From contig JABWBB010000004.1 in assembly GCA_013360675.1 (NCBI GenBank), positions 1-64,000 on the forward strand: 64,000 nt of DNA. The letters run 5' to 3'. Positions within the stretch are counted from its first letter, which is position 1. Every line of letters begins with the position of its first letter. The DNA comes from Phycisphaerales bacterium. GTDB taxonomy: Bacteria > Planctomycetota > Phycisphaerae > Phycisphaerales > UBA1924. The notes beneath the pieces are model-generated. The model did not search any database and had not been told where the DNA came from. It worked only from the letters and a program-made list of their open reading frames with translations. Positions 41,547-49,471 of this stretch are shown here, piece by piece. The position numbers were made by a program, and so were the translations under genes.

Positions 41547-43373
41547 TCAGTGCGATTCGCCGCGGGTGATCAGCGTCACCCCGTCGGGCAGCGTGTTGGA
41601 AACGCGTTCGAGCACATCGCCCGCGAAGGCCCGGGCCATGCGGGTGCGCCGGCTCTTGCCCATGATCAGCGTGTCGCAGCCGAAGGTGACGGTGTAGTCC
41701 AGGATCTCGTCGGCGATGTCCGTCGCGGTGACGTAGATAGGCACAAAGGGCACGCCCGCGGCCTTGGCCGTCAGTGCGGCCGTCCCCAGCGAAGCCTGCG
41801 CCTGCGGATCGTCCTCGATCCGGGGCACCTGGTTGGACTGCAGATCAAGCAGGCGGATGGTGCGGACGTACATGGCAAAGAGCGTGGCGCCGCGCTTGCG
41901 CGCCAGATCGACCGCGTATTCCGCCTGGCCCCGCCCGCGTGCGGCGAGCATGATCCGCGGCTTGGAGGGGTCGAGTTTCAGGGGTTCAAGTTTCACCATC
42001 GCCAACCAGCCCGTCTCGGGCTCGGGCAGCACCTCGGGCCCGCGCGACAGACGCAGCCCCCAGCGGACGCCCAGCACGCTGCCCACGAGCGCGCCCGCGA
42101 AGAGCGTGGCCCGGGGCTTGGTCACCACGATCGTCAGCGTTACGCACAGGAGAAACGCCCCCAGCAGGCTCATCCCGATGCGTTGCCAGCGCGTGATGTC
42201 CAGCCGCCGGTTCGCCGCGCACGAGAGCGTGTTGGTCGTGATCGCGCCGCAGACGCCGATCACGTACAGCTCGGCCAGGACCACCACGTCCTGCTCGATG
42301 ACCAGCACGATCGCCGGCGCGATCACCGCGACCAGCAAGCCAACCCACGGCACGCCCGAGTAGTTCAGGCGCGTCAGCGCCCGGGGAAGTTCCTTGTCCT
42401 TGGCCATCGCCCACAGGACCGACATGGTGGCCATGACGGCGGTATTCGCCGCCGACAGCAGCAGCAGCCCGAAGATCACCGCCGTGACTTTGCCGACGAT
42501 GAAACCCTTGCTCGCGCCCAGCCAGTGTGACGCGCTCTCGGTGGCGAGCACCTTCATCGCCGTGTCGCGATAAGCCAGGACCTCGGCGGGCGGGGCGGCC
42601 TTGGCATAATGGGCGGCGTCGGGCATGTGCGTGGCGGCGAGCGCGGGCAGCCCCGCCAGCGCCACGCCAAAGAGAAGGTTGAAGAGCACGACCTCGCCCA
42701 GCACGGGCCAGATCGTGCGTCGGGCCGTGCGCACCACGGGCTTGTGCATCAGGCCGGTCATGTTCGCGACGGCTTCGACCCCGGCCATCGCCAGGCAGAT
42801 CTTGGTGAAGGCGACCCAGGCCTCGCCCGGCGCGGGGAGTGCATCGAACGAGATCGTGCGGATCCCCTCGGGCACGAAGGGCAGGCAGAGGATCGCGACC
42901 AGGCCGGAGACACCCAGCGCCGCGATGGCGATGATGAGCGCGAATCGCCCCGCGCTCTTGGCGCCCATCCAGTTCACGAGTGCGATGAGCGCGAGCGCGA
43001 CGATCGACGCGACCAGCACGATACTCCGCGGTGCGCCGAAGTAGTGGAAGGCCTCGACCACCGAGATCGCCGCGGTCATGATGTAGCCCGCCAGCAGCAG
43101 CGTCGTGCCGACAATGGCCAGCAGCGGGTTGATCTCCTTGGCGGCGGTGTAGACCCCGCCCCCCTCGGGATAGCAGCGGCAGATGATGGTGTAGGCCCAG
43201 GCGACGGCGATCATCACCAGGCCGATCGCCCCCATGAACAGCACCGACCCGTGGGCGGTGAAGTAAAAGGCCAGCCCGAGCACATACAGGCGGCTGGTGC
43301 CCCAGTCACCGTAGAGCATCGGCCCCGCGTGCAGCCAGCTCAGATTGCGTGGGCGATCGCCGCTGACGAGCAT
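41547..43373 (-). CDS. APC-family amino-acid permease with C-terminal universal stress domain
   Basis: This 608-residue inner-membrane protein has about twelve membrane helices in residues 20-445. Helix 3 begins after the CYPEGGGVYTAAKE stretch, which resembles the APC-family substrate loop. From about residue 470 a cytoplasmic universal-stress domain follows, with PRIMLAARGRGQAEYAVDLA and the nucleotide-binding end LIMGKSRRTRMARAFAGDV. Such permease-USP fusions are known in several phyla, where the USP part may sense ATP or cAMP. The N-terminus lacks the first helix of some relatives, beginning directly with GDWGTSRLYVLGLAFYF. The substrate is unknown. No transporter partner or regulator is adjacent. 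Confidence 0.85.
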   Translation of the reverse strand: MLVSGDRPRNLSWLHAGPMLYGDWGTSRLYVLGLAFYFTAHGSVLFMGAIGLVMIAVAWAYTIICRCYPEGGGVYTAAKEINPLLAIVGTTLLLAGYIMTAAISVVEAFHYFGAPRSIVLVASIVALALIALVNWMGAKSAGRFALIIAIAALGVSGLVAILCLPFVPEGIRTISFDALPAPGEAWVAFTKICLAMAGVEAVANMTGLMHKPVVRTARRTIWPVLGEVVLFNLLFGVALAGLPALAATHMPDAAHYAKAAPPAEVLAYRDTAMKVLATESASHWLGASKGFIVGKVTAVIFGLLLLSAANTAVMATMSVLWAMAKDKELPRALTRLNYSGVPWVGLLVAVIAPAIVLVIEQDVVVLAELYVIGVCGAITTNTLSCAANRRLDITRWQRIGMSLLGAFLLCVTLTIVVTKPRATLFAGALVGSVLGVRWGLRLSRGPEVLPEPETGWLAMVKLEPLKLDPSKPRIMLAARGRGQAEYAVDLARKRGATLFAMYVRTIRLLDLQSNQVPRIEDDPQAQASLGTAALTAKAAGVPFVPIYVTATDIADEILDYTVTFGCDTLIMGKSRRTRMARAFAGDVLERVSNTLPDGVTLITRGESH

Positions 43374-43424
43374 GGGTCACGGATCTCCGCGCGGGCGAGA
43401 AGGCACATTACCCGAACCGGCGGC

Positions 43425-44099
43425 TCAGCGCAGCATCGCGGCCATGGCGTCGATCATCTTGCCGATTCCCGTAAAGACCTCGTGGGGCGAGGCGTCGCAC
43501 ATGTAGGCCGGTGTGGTGATGACCTTGTTCGCCGCGTCGGTGTGCGAATGCGTCGCCCCGAGGGCGACGTTGGTCGCGCCCATGGCGGCGACCGCCTTTG
43601 CCGTGCCTTCGTCGTGCCCGATCGTCACGCTGCATCCCGGGCCGGCGTTGCCTGTGCCCAGAACCTTGGCAGCCAGCACCGGCGCGATGCAGCAGAGCGC
43701 AATGGGCTTCTTCTTCGCATGAAACCCCTTGAGCACCCGCGCGACGTCCGGCTCGACGCGGCAATCCGCCCCCTTGAGGGCGAAATCGCACAGGTTCTTC
43801 GCCGCCCCGAACCCGCCCGGGAAGACCACCGCGTCGAAGGCTTCGACGTCGAGCGTCGAAAGCGGGGCGATCTCACCCCGCGCGATGCGGGCGGCTTCGA
43901 CCATCTGGTTGCGAGTCTCGGCGGGCGAGGGCTCGCCTGTCGCGTGGTTCACCACATCACGCTGAGGGGCGTCGGGCGCGAAGCATCGGTACGCCAATCC
44001 CGCCCGCGAGAGATGGATGAGCACGCTGACGGATTCGTGGATCTCGCTCCCGTCGCCGCGCCCGCACCCCGACAGCACCACCGCCACTCGCTTGGCCAT
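43425..44099 (-). CDS. elbB: ElbB, DJ-1/PfpI-family glyoxalase
   Basis: This 224-residue protein begins AKRVAVVLSGCGRGDGSEIHE, exactly the ElbB pattern, and contains FDAVVFPGGFGAAKNLCDFA and the nucleophile elbow PIALCCIAPVLAAK. ElbB has glyoxalase III activity in E. coli and has been linked to isoprenoid synthesis, although its physiological role is unsettled. GGAGGTGAC precedes the ATG by a few bases, and a perfect TATAAT lies 22 bases upstream on the minus strand. It is a single gene between the permease and a small membrane protein. Confidence 0.92.
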   Translation of the reverse strand: MAKRVAVVLSGCGRGDGSEIHESVSVLIHLSRAGLAYRCFAPDAPQRDVVNHATGEPSPAETRNQMVEAARIARGEIAPLSTLDVEAFDAVVFPGGFGAAKNLCDFALKGADCRVEPDVARVLKGFHAKKKPIALCCIAPVLAAKVLGTGNAGPGCSVTIGHDEGTAKAVAAMGATNVALGATHSHTDAANKVITTPAYMCDASPHEVFTGIGKMIDAMAAMLR

Positions 44100-44120
44100 G
44101 CGTCACCTCCGTTCGCGTGG

Positions 44121-44126
44121 ATTATA
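44121..44126 (-). promoter_or_regulatory. Consensus -10 TATAAT for elbB
   Basis: TATAAT on the minus strand lies 21 bases ahead of the elbB ATG, leaving room for the GGAGG ribosome-binding site. The -35 region is not recognisable. Confidence 0.5.
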
Positions 44127-44177
44127 GAGGTGGATCTCCGCACGATCGGCGTGTCATACACCGACGCGATGGCCAAG

Positions 44178-44200
44178 AAAAAAGCCGTCGCAAGGACGGC
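44178..44200 (-). terminator. Intrinsic terminator of the pseudopilin/small-protein operon
   Basis: On the minus strand GCCGTC-CTTGC-GACGGC is followed by TTTTTTCTTG, a standard intrinsic terminator. It lies 30 bases after the stop of the gene at 44231-44512. Confidence 0.85.
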
Positions 44201-44230
44201 GTGTGGTGAACGAACAACGCGTGTGTGTGA

Positions 44231-44512
44231 TCATCGAGGCATGGGTGCCGCGCCGCGTCCGGTGACCTTGGGCTTCCAGTCGTCGGGCACCTTGTTGGGG
44301 TCGTTCTCGGCCATTTCCTGTGCGGCCTGCGCGTTGGCCTTGATCTGTTCTTGTGCCGCCCGGTACTCGGGGGTCGAGGTATCCGCCCCGCCGCGGTAGT
44401 ACCCCACGATCTGCCACACCGCGATGGCGATGAGCAGGATGGAGATGACGGAGACGCCCACAAACTTCCCGCGGTTCTCGGGGAGCAGCATCTCGGAGAG
44501 CATGGCTTTCAT
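44231..44512 (-). CDS. Small single-pass membrane protein, unknown
   Basis: This 93-residue protein begins [17 protein letters not shown], has one membrane helix ([22 protein letters not shown]) and then a short hydrophilic tail rich in Ala, Gln and Glu. Its ATG overlaps the stop of the upstream pseudopilin (ATGA), so it is translationally coupled to it. Position suggests an accessory factor of that pilin-like protein. I do not recognise the family. Confidence 0.7.
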   Translation of the reverse strand: MKAMLSEMLLPENRGKFVGVSVISILLIAIAVWQIVGYYRGGADTSTPEYRAAQEQIKANAQAAQEMAENDPNKVPDDWKPKVTGRGAAPMPR

Positions 44513-45513
44513 CGGATGTCTCGCCCCTGCACGCCGTTGCGCGTGGCCCAGAAGTACGCCGCCGGGAGCGGCGTGATGTTCCACGGCGTCGAGCCGTTGT
44601 TCGAGTTCCAGATGAAGCCCTGCGGCTGGCCGTACTCAAGCCCGTTGAGCTCGCCGGGTCCGGGGTTCCAGAACCCGGCCGGATACCAGAGACGATCGAC
44701 GGGGTTTTGGCCCGCGGGGCCGGTGTCGGCGATGATCGAAGACATGTCCACGGTCTTGCCGCTCCCGTCGACCATGGCGACCTGCGGCTTGGCCCCGGGC
44801 TGGTGCCACATGGGCGGGACCTTCTGCGTGAAATCCTTGTTCTCGAAGAGTTGCACCTTGGCCGAGGGCGTCAGCACGTCGGTCGTGCGATTGCGTCGGA
44901 TGTAAAAGCGGTTTGCCGCTCCCGCGCCCAGGCGGTTGCCCGGCACGAACCGGGCCCAATCCTGCCAGAAGACGGGCGGATACCAGTACGAACTGGGGAA
45001 GATCCACGAGTAGTTGGTCTGCGCGTTGCCGCCGACATTCTCACGGAACCAGCGCTGCAGGGCGAAATCCTGCGGGGCGGCCATGGTCTTGACCCGCGAG
45101 ATCTTGTCGTCGTCGGCGAAGAACATGTGCCCGGCCCAGTGGTAGCCGTACGACTCGGTGCCGCTGCTGCTCTGCACGCCCTGGCCATAATCCCACGCGT
45201 ATTGATAGAGCCCGTGCCCGACGAGCTGCGCGATCTCCGGCGGCTCGAAGACCACGCAGTACGAGTTCCAGCCGCTCGTGGCGCCAAGGCGCATCGGGCC
45301 AAAGGGGTTCAGGAACTCGTCCTTGTTGTCCGCCTGGTAATACCCCATGTACGTCATGTTCTGACGCAGGTTGGAGAGGCTGACCGTGCGTTGCCCCGCC
45401 GACCGGGCGCGGCCCAGCGCGGGCAGCAGCACCGAGATCAGCAGCGCGATGATCGCGATGACCACCAGCAACTCGATCAGCGTGAACGCGGAACGACGGG
45501 TTCGGGCGCGCAT
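44509..45513 (-). CDS. Type II/IV pseudopilin, planctomycete type
   Basis: This 334-residue protein has the leader [17 protein letters not shown] and the continuation [17 protein letters not shown]: a prepilin-type signal with the conserved Glu at position 5 of the mature helix. The rest is a large exported domain rich in aromatic residues and Asn/Gly, with [14 protein letters not shown] near the DG position of related proteins. AAGGAGA is six bases before the ATG. A TATAAA-like hexamer about 70 bases upstream (minus strand) could be the -10. It is one of two pilins in a row, with a coupled small membrane protein behind it. Confidence 0.87.
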   Translation of the reverse strand: MRARTRRSAFTLIELLVVIAIIALLISVLLPALGRARSAGQRTVSLSNLRQNMTYMGYYQADNKDEFLNPFGPMRLGATSGWNSYCVVFEPPEIAQLVGHGLYQYAWDYGQGVQSSSGTESYGYHWAGHMFFADDDKISRVKTMAAPQDFALQRWFRENVGGNAQTNYSWIFPSSYWYPPVFWQDWARFVPGNRLGAGAANRFYIRRNRTTDVLTPSAKVQLFENKDFTQKVPPMWHQPGAKPQVAMVDGSGKTVDMSSIIADTGPAGQNPVDRLWYPAGFWNPGPGELNGLEYGQPQGFIWNSNNGSTPWNITPLPAAYFWATRNGVQGRDIR

Positions 45514-45657
45514 GACAAGTCTCCTTTGCGGCCTATCCCCACGAGCCAGGCCGCATGGTGTCCCCTATCAGTCTACACCCCTTTATACTTGTGCGGAGAA
45601 AGAAACATGCGCCGTCCCCGCCGAGCGTATGCCAGGGCTATCCCCCCCCAAGGCATG

Positions 45658-45686
45658 AAAAAAGGCCCCGCTTTTCGGGGGGCCTT
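45658..45686 (-). terminator. Intrinsic terminator after the second pseudopilin
   Basis: On the minus strand AAGGCCCC (45686 to 45679) pairs with GGGGCCTT (45669 to 45662), followed by TTTTTT. It lies 40 bases after the stop of the pseudopilin at 45727. Confidence 0.85.
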
Positions 45687-45726
45687 GGGCGGAACGTGAG
45701 TGAGGGCGGCCGAGCCGGATCGGCAA

Positions 45727-46596
45727 TCAGGGCAGGCGGAGGTCTTCGAAGACGAAGGCGTAGCGGTCGTTGGCATAGGCCTGGGCGTTGCGACCCGGGG
45801 TGACCAGCAGGTACGCCGCATGCCCGTCCATGAAGCCCATGACCGACTTGTTGATGTCGTCATACCCGTTCTTGAGTGCGAAGCTCGACGAGGTCTGGTT
45901 GGCGATCACGTCGGCATACTGGTCGTGCATCCAGACGAACCGCGAGGGGAGGAAGGCGTCGGCGAACTTCATCCGCTGGCAGCCGAAGTTGAAGGCGTTG
46001 GTGAAGGAAAGGCGCGGGTAAACCTGGTCCCACCACTTCACGTTGAAGTGGTAGCTGGTGCCCACGTCGTCGTAGCTGTTCACGCCCGGGGTCGGGTTGG
46101 GCCATGTGCGCTGATACGTCGCAATATCACCCGGATCCTTGAAGATCGGGAGCTGGAACGTGTTGCGGTCCGGGGCGGCGGAGGCAAGCCGGATCGGCGG
46201 CGGGGGGGCCTCGATCGTCGCGTCATACACGAACGGATTGAGCGGACGGTCGGCGGCTTCCACATCGAAGGCCCCCGCGGCCCAGTAGGACGAGTTGTTC
46301 TTTCCGCCGTAACTCCAGGTGCACCAGCCCTCGAGCGCGCCCGAGGTGGCCGACTGCGACGTGCCGCGCACGTACGACATGGTCAACGGCATGAAGCCCT
46401 TGTAGCTCTCGCGATAGACCAGCGCCGCCGCCGTGATCTGGCGCACGTTGCTCATCGAGATGGTCAGGCGGGCGGCCTTGCGGGCTTTGCCCAGGGCGGG
46501 GAGCAGCAGACCGATGAGCAGTGCGATGATCGCGATGACCACCAGCAACTCGATCAGCGTGAACGCACGATGTGCACGACGTGGAAATCCGATCAT
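45727..46596 (-). CDS. Type II/IV pseudopilin, planctomycete type
   Basis: This 289-residue protein begins with a basic leader (PRRAHRAF) and [20 protein letters not shown], then [19 protein letters not shown]. The exported domain ends with [17 protein letters not shown], the DG-type C-terminus. The N-terminal helix is nearly identical to that of the neighbouring pseudopilin, so these are paralogues. The ATG at 46596 was chosen over a longer reading because it gives a normal prepilin leader. The 5' leader of the transcript carries three tandem hairpins (46614-46666), and the promoter lies at 46708-46737 on the minus strand. It has its own intrinsic terminator. Confidence 0.87.
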   Translation of the reverse strand: MIGFPRRAHRAFTLIELLVVIAIIALLIGLLLPALGKARKAARLTISMSNVRQITAAALVYRESYKGFMPLTMSYVRGTSQSATSGALEGWCTWSYGGKNNSSYWAAGAFDVEAADRPLNPFVYDATIEAPPPPIRLASAAPDRNTFQLPIFKDPGDIATYQRTWPNPTPGVNSYDDVGTSYHFNVKWWDQVYPRLSFTNAFNFGCQRMKFADAFLPSRFVWMHDQYADVIANQTSSSFALKNGYDDINKSVMGFMDGHAAYLLVTPGRNAQAYANDRYAFVFEDLRLP

Positions 46597-46613
46597 GGTC
46601 CGACACCCCTTCA

Positions 46614-46666
46614 CCCCTGAACGGGGGGTTGCGTGCCCCACACGGGGCCAATGCCCCGAATGGGGC
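46614..46666 (-). repeat. Three tandem GC hairpins in the pseudopilin leader
   Basis: Two perfect GCCCC-N4-GGGGC stems (46635-46648 and 46653-46666) are centred 18 bases apart, and a third CCCC-N5-GGGG stem (46614-46626) lies next to the ribosome-binding region. GGGGC of one and GCCCC of the next can also pair (46644-46657), so alternative folds exclude each other. They lie in the predicted 5' leader of the gene at 45727-46596. Confidence 0.65.
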
Positions 46667-46707
46667 CAAATGGCGTCCTCCGGCAGTTGCCCGAAGTCGC
46701 CAACCAC

Positions 46708-46737
46708 ATCCTACTGATTCGAAGAGGATCCGGTCAA
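46708..46737 (-). promoter_or_regulatory. Promoter TTGACC-N18-TAGGAT for the pseudopilin
   Basis: On the minus strand TTGACC (46737 to 46732) and TAGGAT (46713 to 46708) are 18 bases apart. Transcription from here gives a leader of about 100 bases carrying three hairpins. Confidence 0.6.
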
Positions 46738-46899
46738 GGTTGCCTGAAATCGCACGCAGATTGTCGGGTGCCTGTCGCTCTTCCGGCTCGAACGACGGGC
46801 TGCCGGTACGCCGTACCCGAGCATCCTCCCGGGAACCGACAGAGGTCGGGGTGCGAAACGGGTCATGGAAACGAACCCGAAGTCCGTTCTGGGCCGATA

Positions 46900-46922
46900 A
46901 ACAGGGTATCTGAATCCCTGTT
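46900..46922. repeat. Inverted repeat AACAGGG / CCCTGTT
   Basis: A perfect seven-base inverted repeat with a nine-base centre lies 18 bases before the kinase ATG. Its loop contains a TATCTG sequence. It could be an operator or a leader hairpin for the kinase gene. Confidence 0.4.
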
Positions 46923-46940
46923 CGGGGTCTGAATCGCCTA

Positions 46941-48341
46941 ATGTCTGCCCAACGCATGCCCGAGTCGACAAACCAGCCCGATCCCGGCAAAACCAGCCCG
47001 CTGGCGGGCTCCCGTGCCGCCATGGGGAGCCCTGGCGAGGCGGGGGGGTCGATGGAATCGACCGGACCGACCCCGCCGCCCCCGGCCAGCGCTGACGAGA
47101 TCTTGCAGGAACTGGCCAAGAGTGGGACGAATGTCGACACGATGGTCGGGCGCCTGGTGATCGACCAGGGGCTGGCCACACCCGACGAGGTGCGTCACTG
47201 CATCGAACTTTCACGCGCGCTGGCGCAGGAGCGCAACGAGCGTTCGCTGGCCGAGCTGCTCGTCGACAACGCGTACATCACGCATCGCCAGATGACGCGA
47301 CTGCGCGAGGTGGTGGCGGCGGAGCGTTCGGGGCAGAAGATCCCCGGGTACAAGGTGCTGGGGAAGCTGGGCGCGGGGGCGATGGCCACGGTCTTCAAGG
47401 CCAAGCAGATGAGCTTGGACCGCATGGTGGCGATCAAGGTGCTGCCGCGCAAGTTCACCTCGAGCCCACAGTTCATCGAGCGGTTTTACGCCGAGGGCCG
47501 GGCCGCGGCTCAGCTCAACCACCCCAACATCGTGCAGGCGTACGACGTGGGCAAGGCGGGTGAGTACCACTACTTCGTGATGGAGTATGTGGACGGGAGC
47601 ACGGTCTACGACGAGATCGCGCGGAGCAAGCGCTACAGCGAGAAGGACGCGCTGGACATTGTGATCCAGATCGCCGAGGCCCTGCAGCACGCCCACGAAA
47701 AGGGGCTGGTTCACCGCGACGTCAAGCCCAAGAACCTGATGCTGACCAAGGAGGGCGTGGCGAAGCTCGCCGACATGGGCCTGGCCCGGGCGATCAGCGA
47801 CCGCGAGGCCGCCGAGGCCGAGCAGGGCAAGGCCTTCGGCACGCCCTACTACATCTCGCCCGAGCAGATCCGGGGCGAGTTGAACATCGGCCCGCCGGCG
47901 GACATTTACTCGCTGGGGGCGACGCTCTATCACATGGTCACGGGGAACGTGCCCTTCGACGGGAAGAATCCCTCGGCGGTGATGCACAAGCACCTCAAGG
48001 CCGATCTTGTCCCGCCCGACCACGTGAACCCGCGCCTGAGCGCGGGGATCAGCGAGGTCATCGAGATGATGATGGCCAAGGATGTGAAGCGCCGCTATCA
48101 GAAGTGCGCCGACCTGCTCGCGGACCTGCGCCTGGTGCGCAAGGGCGAGCCCCCGGTCATGGCCCGCAAGGAACTGGCGGGGGCGGCGTTGGCCGGGCTG
48201 GCACAGGCCGAGGCGCAGGCCCAGGGCGAGATCGCCATCGCCCCGACCGAACAGCCCATGGTGCGGGCGTGGCTCTTCTACCTGATGCTGGGCGTGGCGG
48301 CCCTGAGCCTGATCGTAAACGTCGTGCAGTTCCTCACCTGA
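46941..48341 (+). CDS. Membrane Ser/Thr protein kinase with MshEN-like N-terminal region
   Basis: This 466-residue kinase has a Pro-rich front, a helical module resembling MshEN (about 65-125: VGRLVIDQGLATPDEVRHCI and LAELLVDNAYITHRQM), and then a complete Hanks-type kinase domain (about 135-395). Visible motifs are GKLGAGAMATVFKAK, MVAIKVLP, HRDVKPKNLM, ADMGLARA (DMG where DFG is usual) and GTPYYISPEQ. One membrane helix (WLFYLMLGVAALSLIVNVV) ends the protein, leaving almost nothing outside. The sensor is therefore probably the cytoplasmic N-terminal region. The ATG at 46941 may be replaced by the in-frame ATG at 46956. Confidence 0.9.
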   Translation: MSAQRMPESTNQPDPGKTSPLAGSRAAMGSPGEAGGSMESTGPTPPPPASADEILQELAKSGTNVDTMVGRLVIDQGLATPDEVRHCIELSRALAQERNERSLAELLVDNAYITHRQMTRLREVVAAERSGQKIPGYKVLGKLGAGAMATVFKAKQMSLDRMVAIKVLPRKFTSSPQFIERFYAEGRAAAQLNHPNIVQAYDVGKAGEYHYFVMEYVDGSTVYDEIARSKRYSEKDALDIVIQIAEALQHAHEKGLVHRDVKPKNLMLTKEGVAKLADMGLARAISDREAAEAEQGKAFGTPYYISPEQIRGELNIGPPADIYSLGATLYHMVTGNVPFDGKNPSAVMHKHLKADLVPPDHVNPRLSAGISEVIEMMMAKDVKRRYQKCADLLADLRLVRKGEPPVMARKELAGAALAGLAQAEAQAQGEIAIAPTEQPMVRAWLFYLMLGVAALSLIVNVVQFLT

Positions 48342-48388
48342 TCCGCAGGGTGTGCCTGTCGGGGACGAATGGGCCCCGCGATTTCTGC

Positions 48389-48417
48389 TTGCCCCGGGGG
48401 TTGGGATGGGTTAGGCT
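48389..48417 (+). promoter_or_regulatory. Promoter TTGCCC-N17-TAGGCT for infC
   Basis: TTGCCC (48389-48394) and TAGGCT (48412-48417) are separated by 17 bases. The -35 and spacing match the promoter at 20399. Confidence 0.5.
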
Positions 48418-48644
48418 TGTGAGGGCAGTCGGCGGCGTGTGCCGCGGCTTGGCCCTAAGGTGCGCCGCGGAGTGCGGCGTGGATGGTGTGGACGAACTCA
48501 TGCGCGACCAGACGATTCTCGTTGTTGCCGCGCCGAGCGTCAGATGTGACGCACGGCCATGAGTGTTCGTGGAACCCGAGATACCTATGACTACAACGGC
48601 CTGCCCGCATGGTGCGGTGCAGGGCGGGGTGGTTGCTGACTGGT

Positions 48645-48652
48645 GGAGGTGA
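48645..48652 (+). promoter_or_regulatory. infC: Strong Shine-Dalgarno GGAGGTGA that decides the infC start
   Basis: GGAGGTGA, nearly complementary to the end of 16S rRNA, lies just before ATC at 48656. Counting from GGAGGT the spacing is five bases. No such sequence precedes the later GTG (48692) or ATG (48716) codons. Confidence 0.7.
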
Positions 48653-48655
48653 GGC

Positions 48656-49378
48656 ATCGCATTCGGTCGATTCAGCCGTGATTCGGCCCCCGTGCAACGC
48701 ACGCGGGTGAACTTCATGATCAAGATCTCGCCCGTTCGCCTGATCGGGGCGGACAACGAGCAGATCGGCGTCGTCGAGACGTCCGAGGCGCAGCGCATGG
48801 CCCAGGAGGCGGGGCTCGATCTGGTCGAGATCGTCCCCGATACGCGCCCGCCCGTCTGCAAGATCATGGACTACGGCAAATTCAAGTACGAAGAAAGCCA
48901 GAAGGCCCGCAAGAGCCGCGCCGCCAGCAAGGCGACGGAGATGAAGGAGATCCGGCTGGGGCGTTCGGTCAAGATCGACCCGCACGACATCCAGATCCGC
49001 ATCGACCAGTCGCGGCGATTCCTGATGGCCGGGCACAAGGTGATGTTCACGCAGCGGTTCAAGGGTCGCGAGATCGCGCACCGCGAACTGGGCATCGAGA
49101 ATCTGGCCCGCGTCCGCGACGCCCTGGCCGACATCGCCAAGGTCGAACAGGCCCCGCGCTGGATGGGCAAGCAGGCGAGCATCATCATGGCCCCCGACAA
49201 GCCCAAGGTCGAGGCCGTCAAGCGCAAGCTCGAGAAGGAGCGCGCCGAGAAGATCGCCGCGGGTCAGAAGATCGAGGAGGAACGCTCGATCGAGGAACTC
49301 GAGGCCGAACTCGAGGCCCAGAACCAAACGATCGACCCGGGCGACGACGAGACGGGCGACGAGAGCGACAAGGACTGA
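48656..49378 (+). CDS. infC: Translation initiation factor IF-3, AUC start
   Basis: IF-3 binds the 30S subunit, keeps 50S away and checks start-codon pairing. The N-domain reads RTRVNFMIKISPVRLIGADNEQIGVV (core ISPVRLIGADNEQIGVV), and the linker and C-domain run from RPPVCKIMDYGKFKYEE to HKVMFTQRFKGREIAH. I place the start at ATC 48656: it is in frame, follows GGAGGTGA at normal spacing, and adds a basic N-terminus before RTRVN. Rare AUU/AUC starts are known for infC and let IF-3 repress its own synthesis. The protein would have 240 residues, with an acidic C-terminal extension of about 45 not found in E. coli. rpmI and rplT do not follow. Confidence 0.92.
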   Translation: MAFGRFSRDSAPVQRTRVNFMIKISPVRLIGADNEQIGVVETSEAQRMAQEAGLDLVEIVPDTRPPVCKIMDYGKFKYEESQKARKSRAASKATEMKEIRLGRSVKIDPHDIQIRIDQSRRFLMAGHKVMFTQRFKGREIAHRELGIENLARVRDALADIAKVEQAPRWMGKQASIIMAPDKPKVEAVKRKLEKERAEKIAAGQKIEEERSIEELEAELEAQNQTIDPGDDETGDESDKD

Positions 49379-49426
49379 TCCGCCGGCGCAAGCCGTCCGC
49401 TTTGGTCGATGCCTTCAAGAACCCAT

Positions 49427-49453
49427 CACGGCCCTTCGGGGCCGTGTTTTTTT
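49427..49453 (+). terminator. Intrinsic terminator of infC
   Basis: CACGGCCC-TTCG-GGGCCGTG followed by seven T, with a stable UUCG tetraloop, lies 50 bases after the infC stop. infC is thus monocistronic. Confidence 0.92.
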
Positions 49454-49471
49454 CGGTGAACCCAACGCGGG

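Larger units (their letters stand above)
46597..46940. other. Divergent intergenic region (344 bases)
   Basis: This gap separates the minus-strand pseudopilin from the plus-strand kinase. It holds the pseudopilin's tandem leader hairpins and promoter and, near the kinase, an inverted repeat and a direct repeat TCTGAATC (46909-46916 and 46928-46935). No credible reading frame is visible in the remainder. Confidence 0.5.
48342..48655 (+). other. infC upstream region and 5' leader (314 bases)
   Basis: Apart from the promoter at 48389-48417 I see no gene here. A transcript from that promoter would have a leader of roughly 230 bases before infC, GC-rich with several possible stems, for example around GCGCCGCGGAGTGCGGCG. 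I did not recognise a known riboswitch or ribosomal-protein leader motif. Confidence 0.4.

Noticed and set aside
48692-48716. GTG (48692) and ATG (48716) as infC starts
   Set aside because: Neither has a ribosome-binding sequence at normal spacing, whereas ATC at 48656 does.
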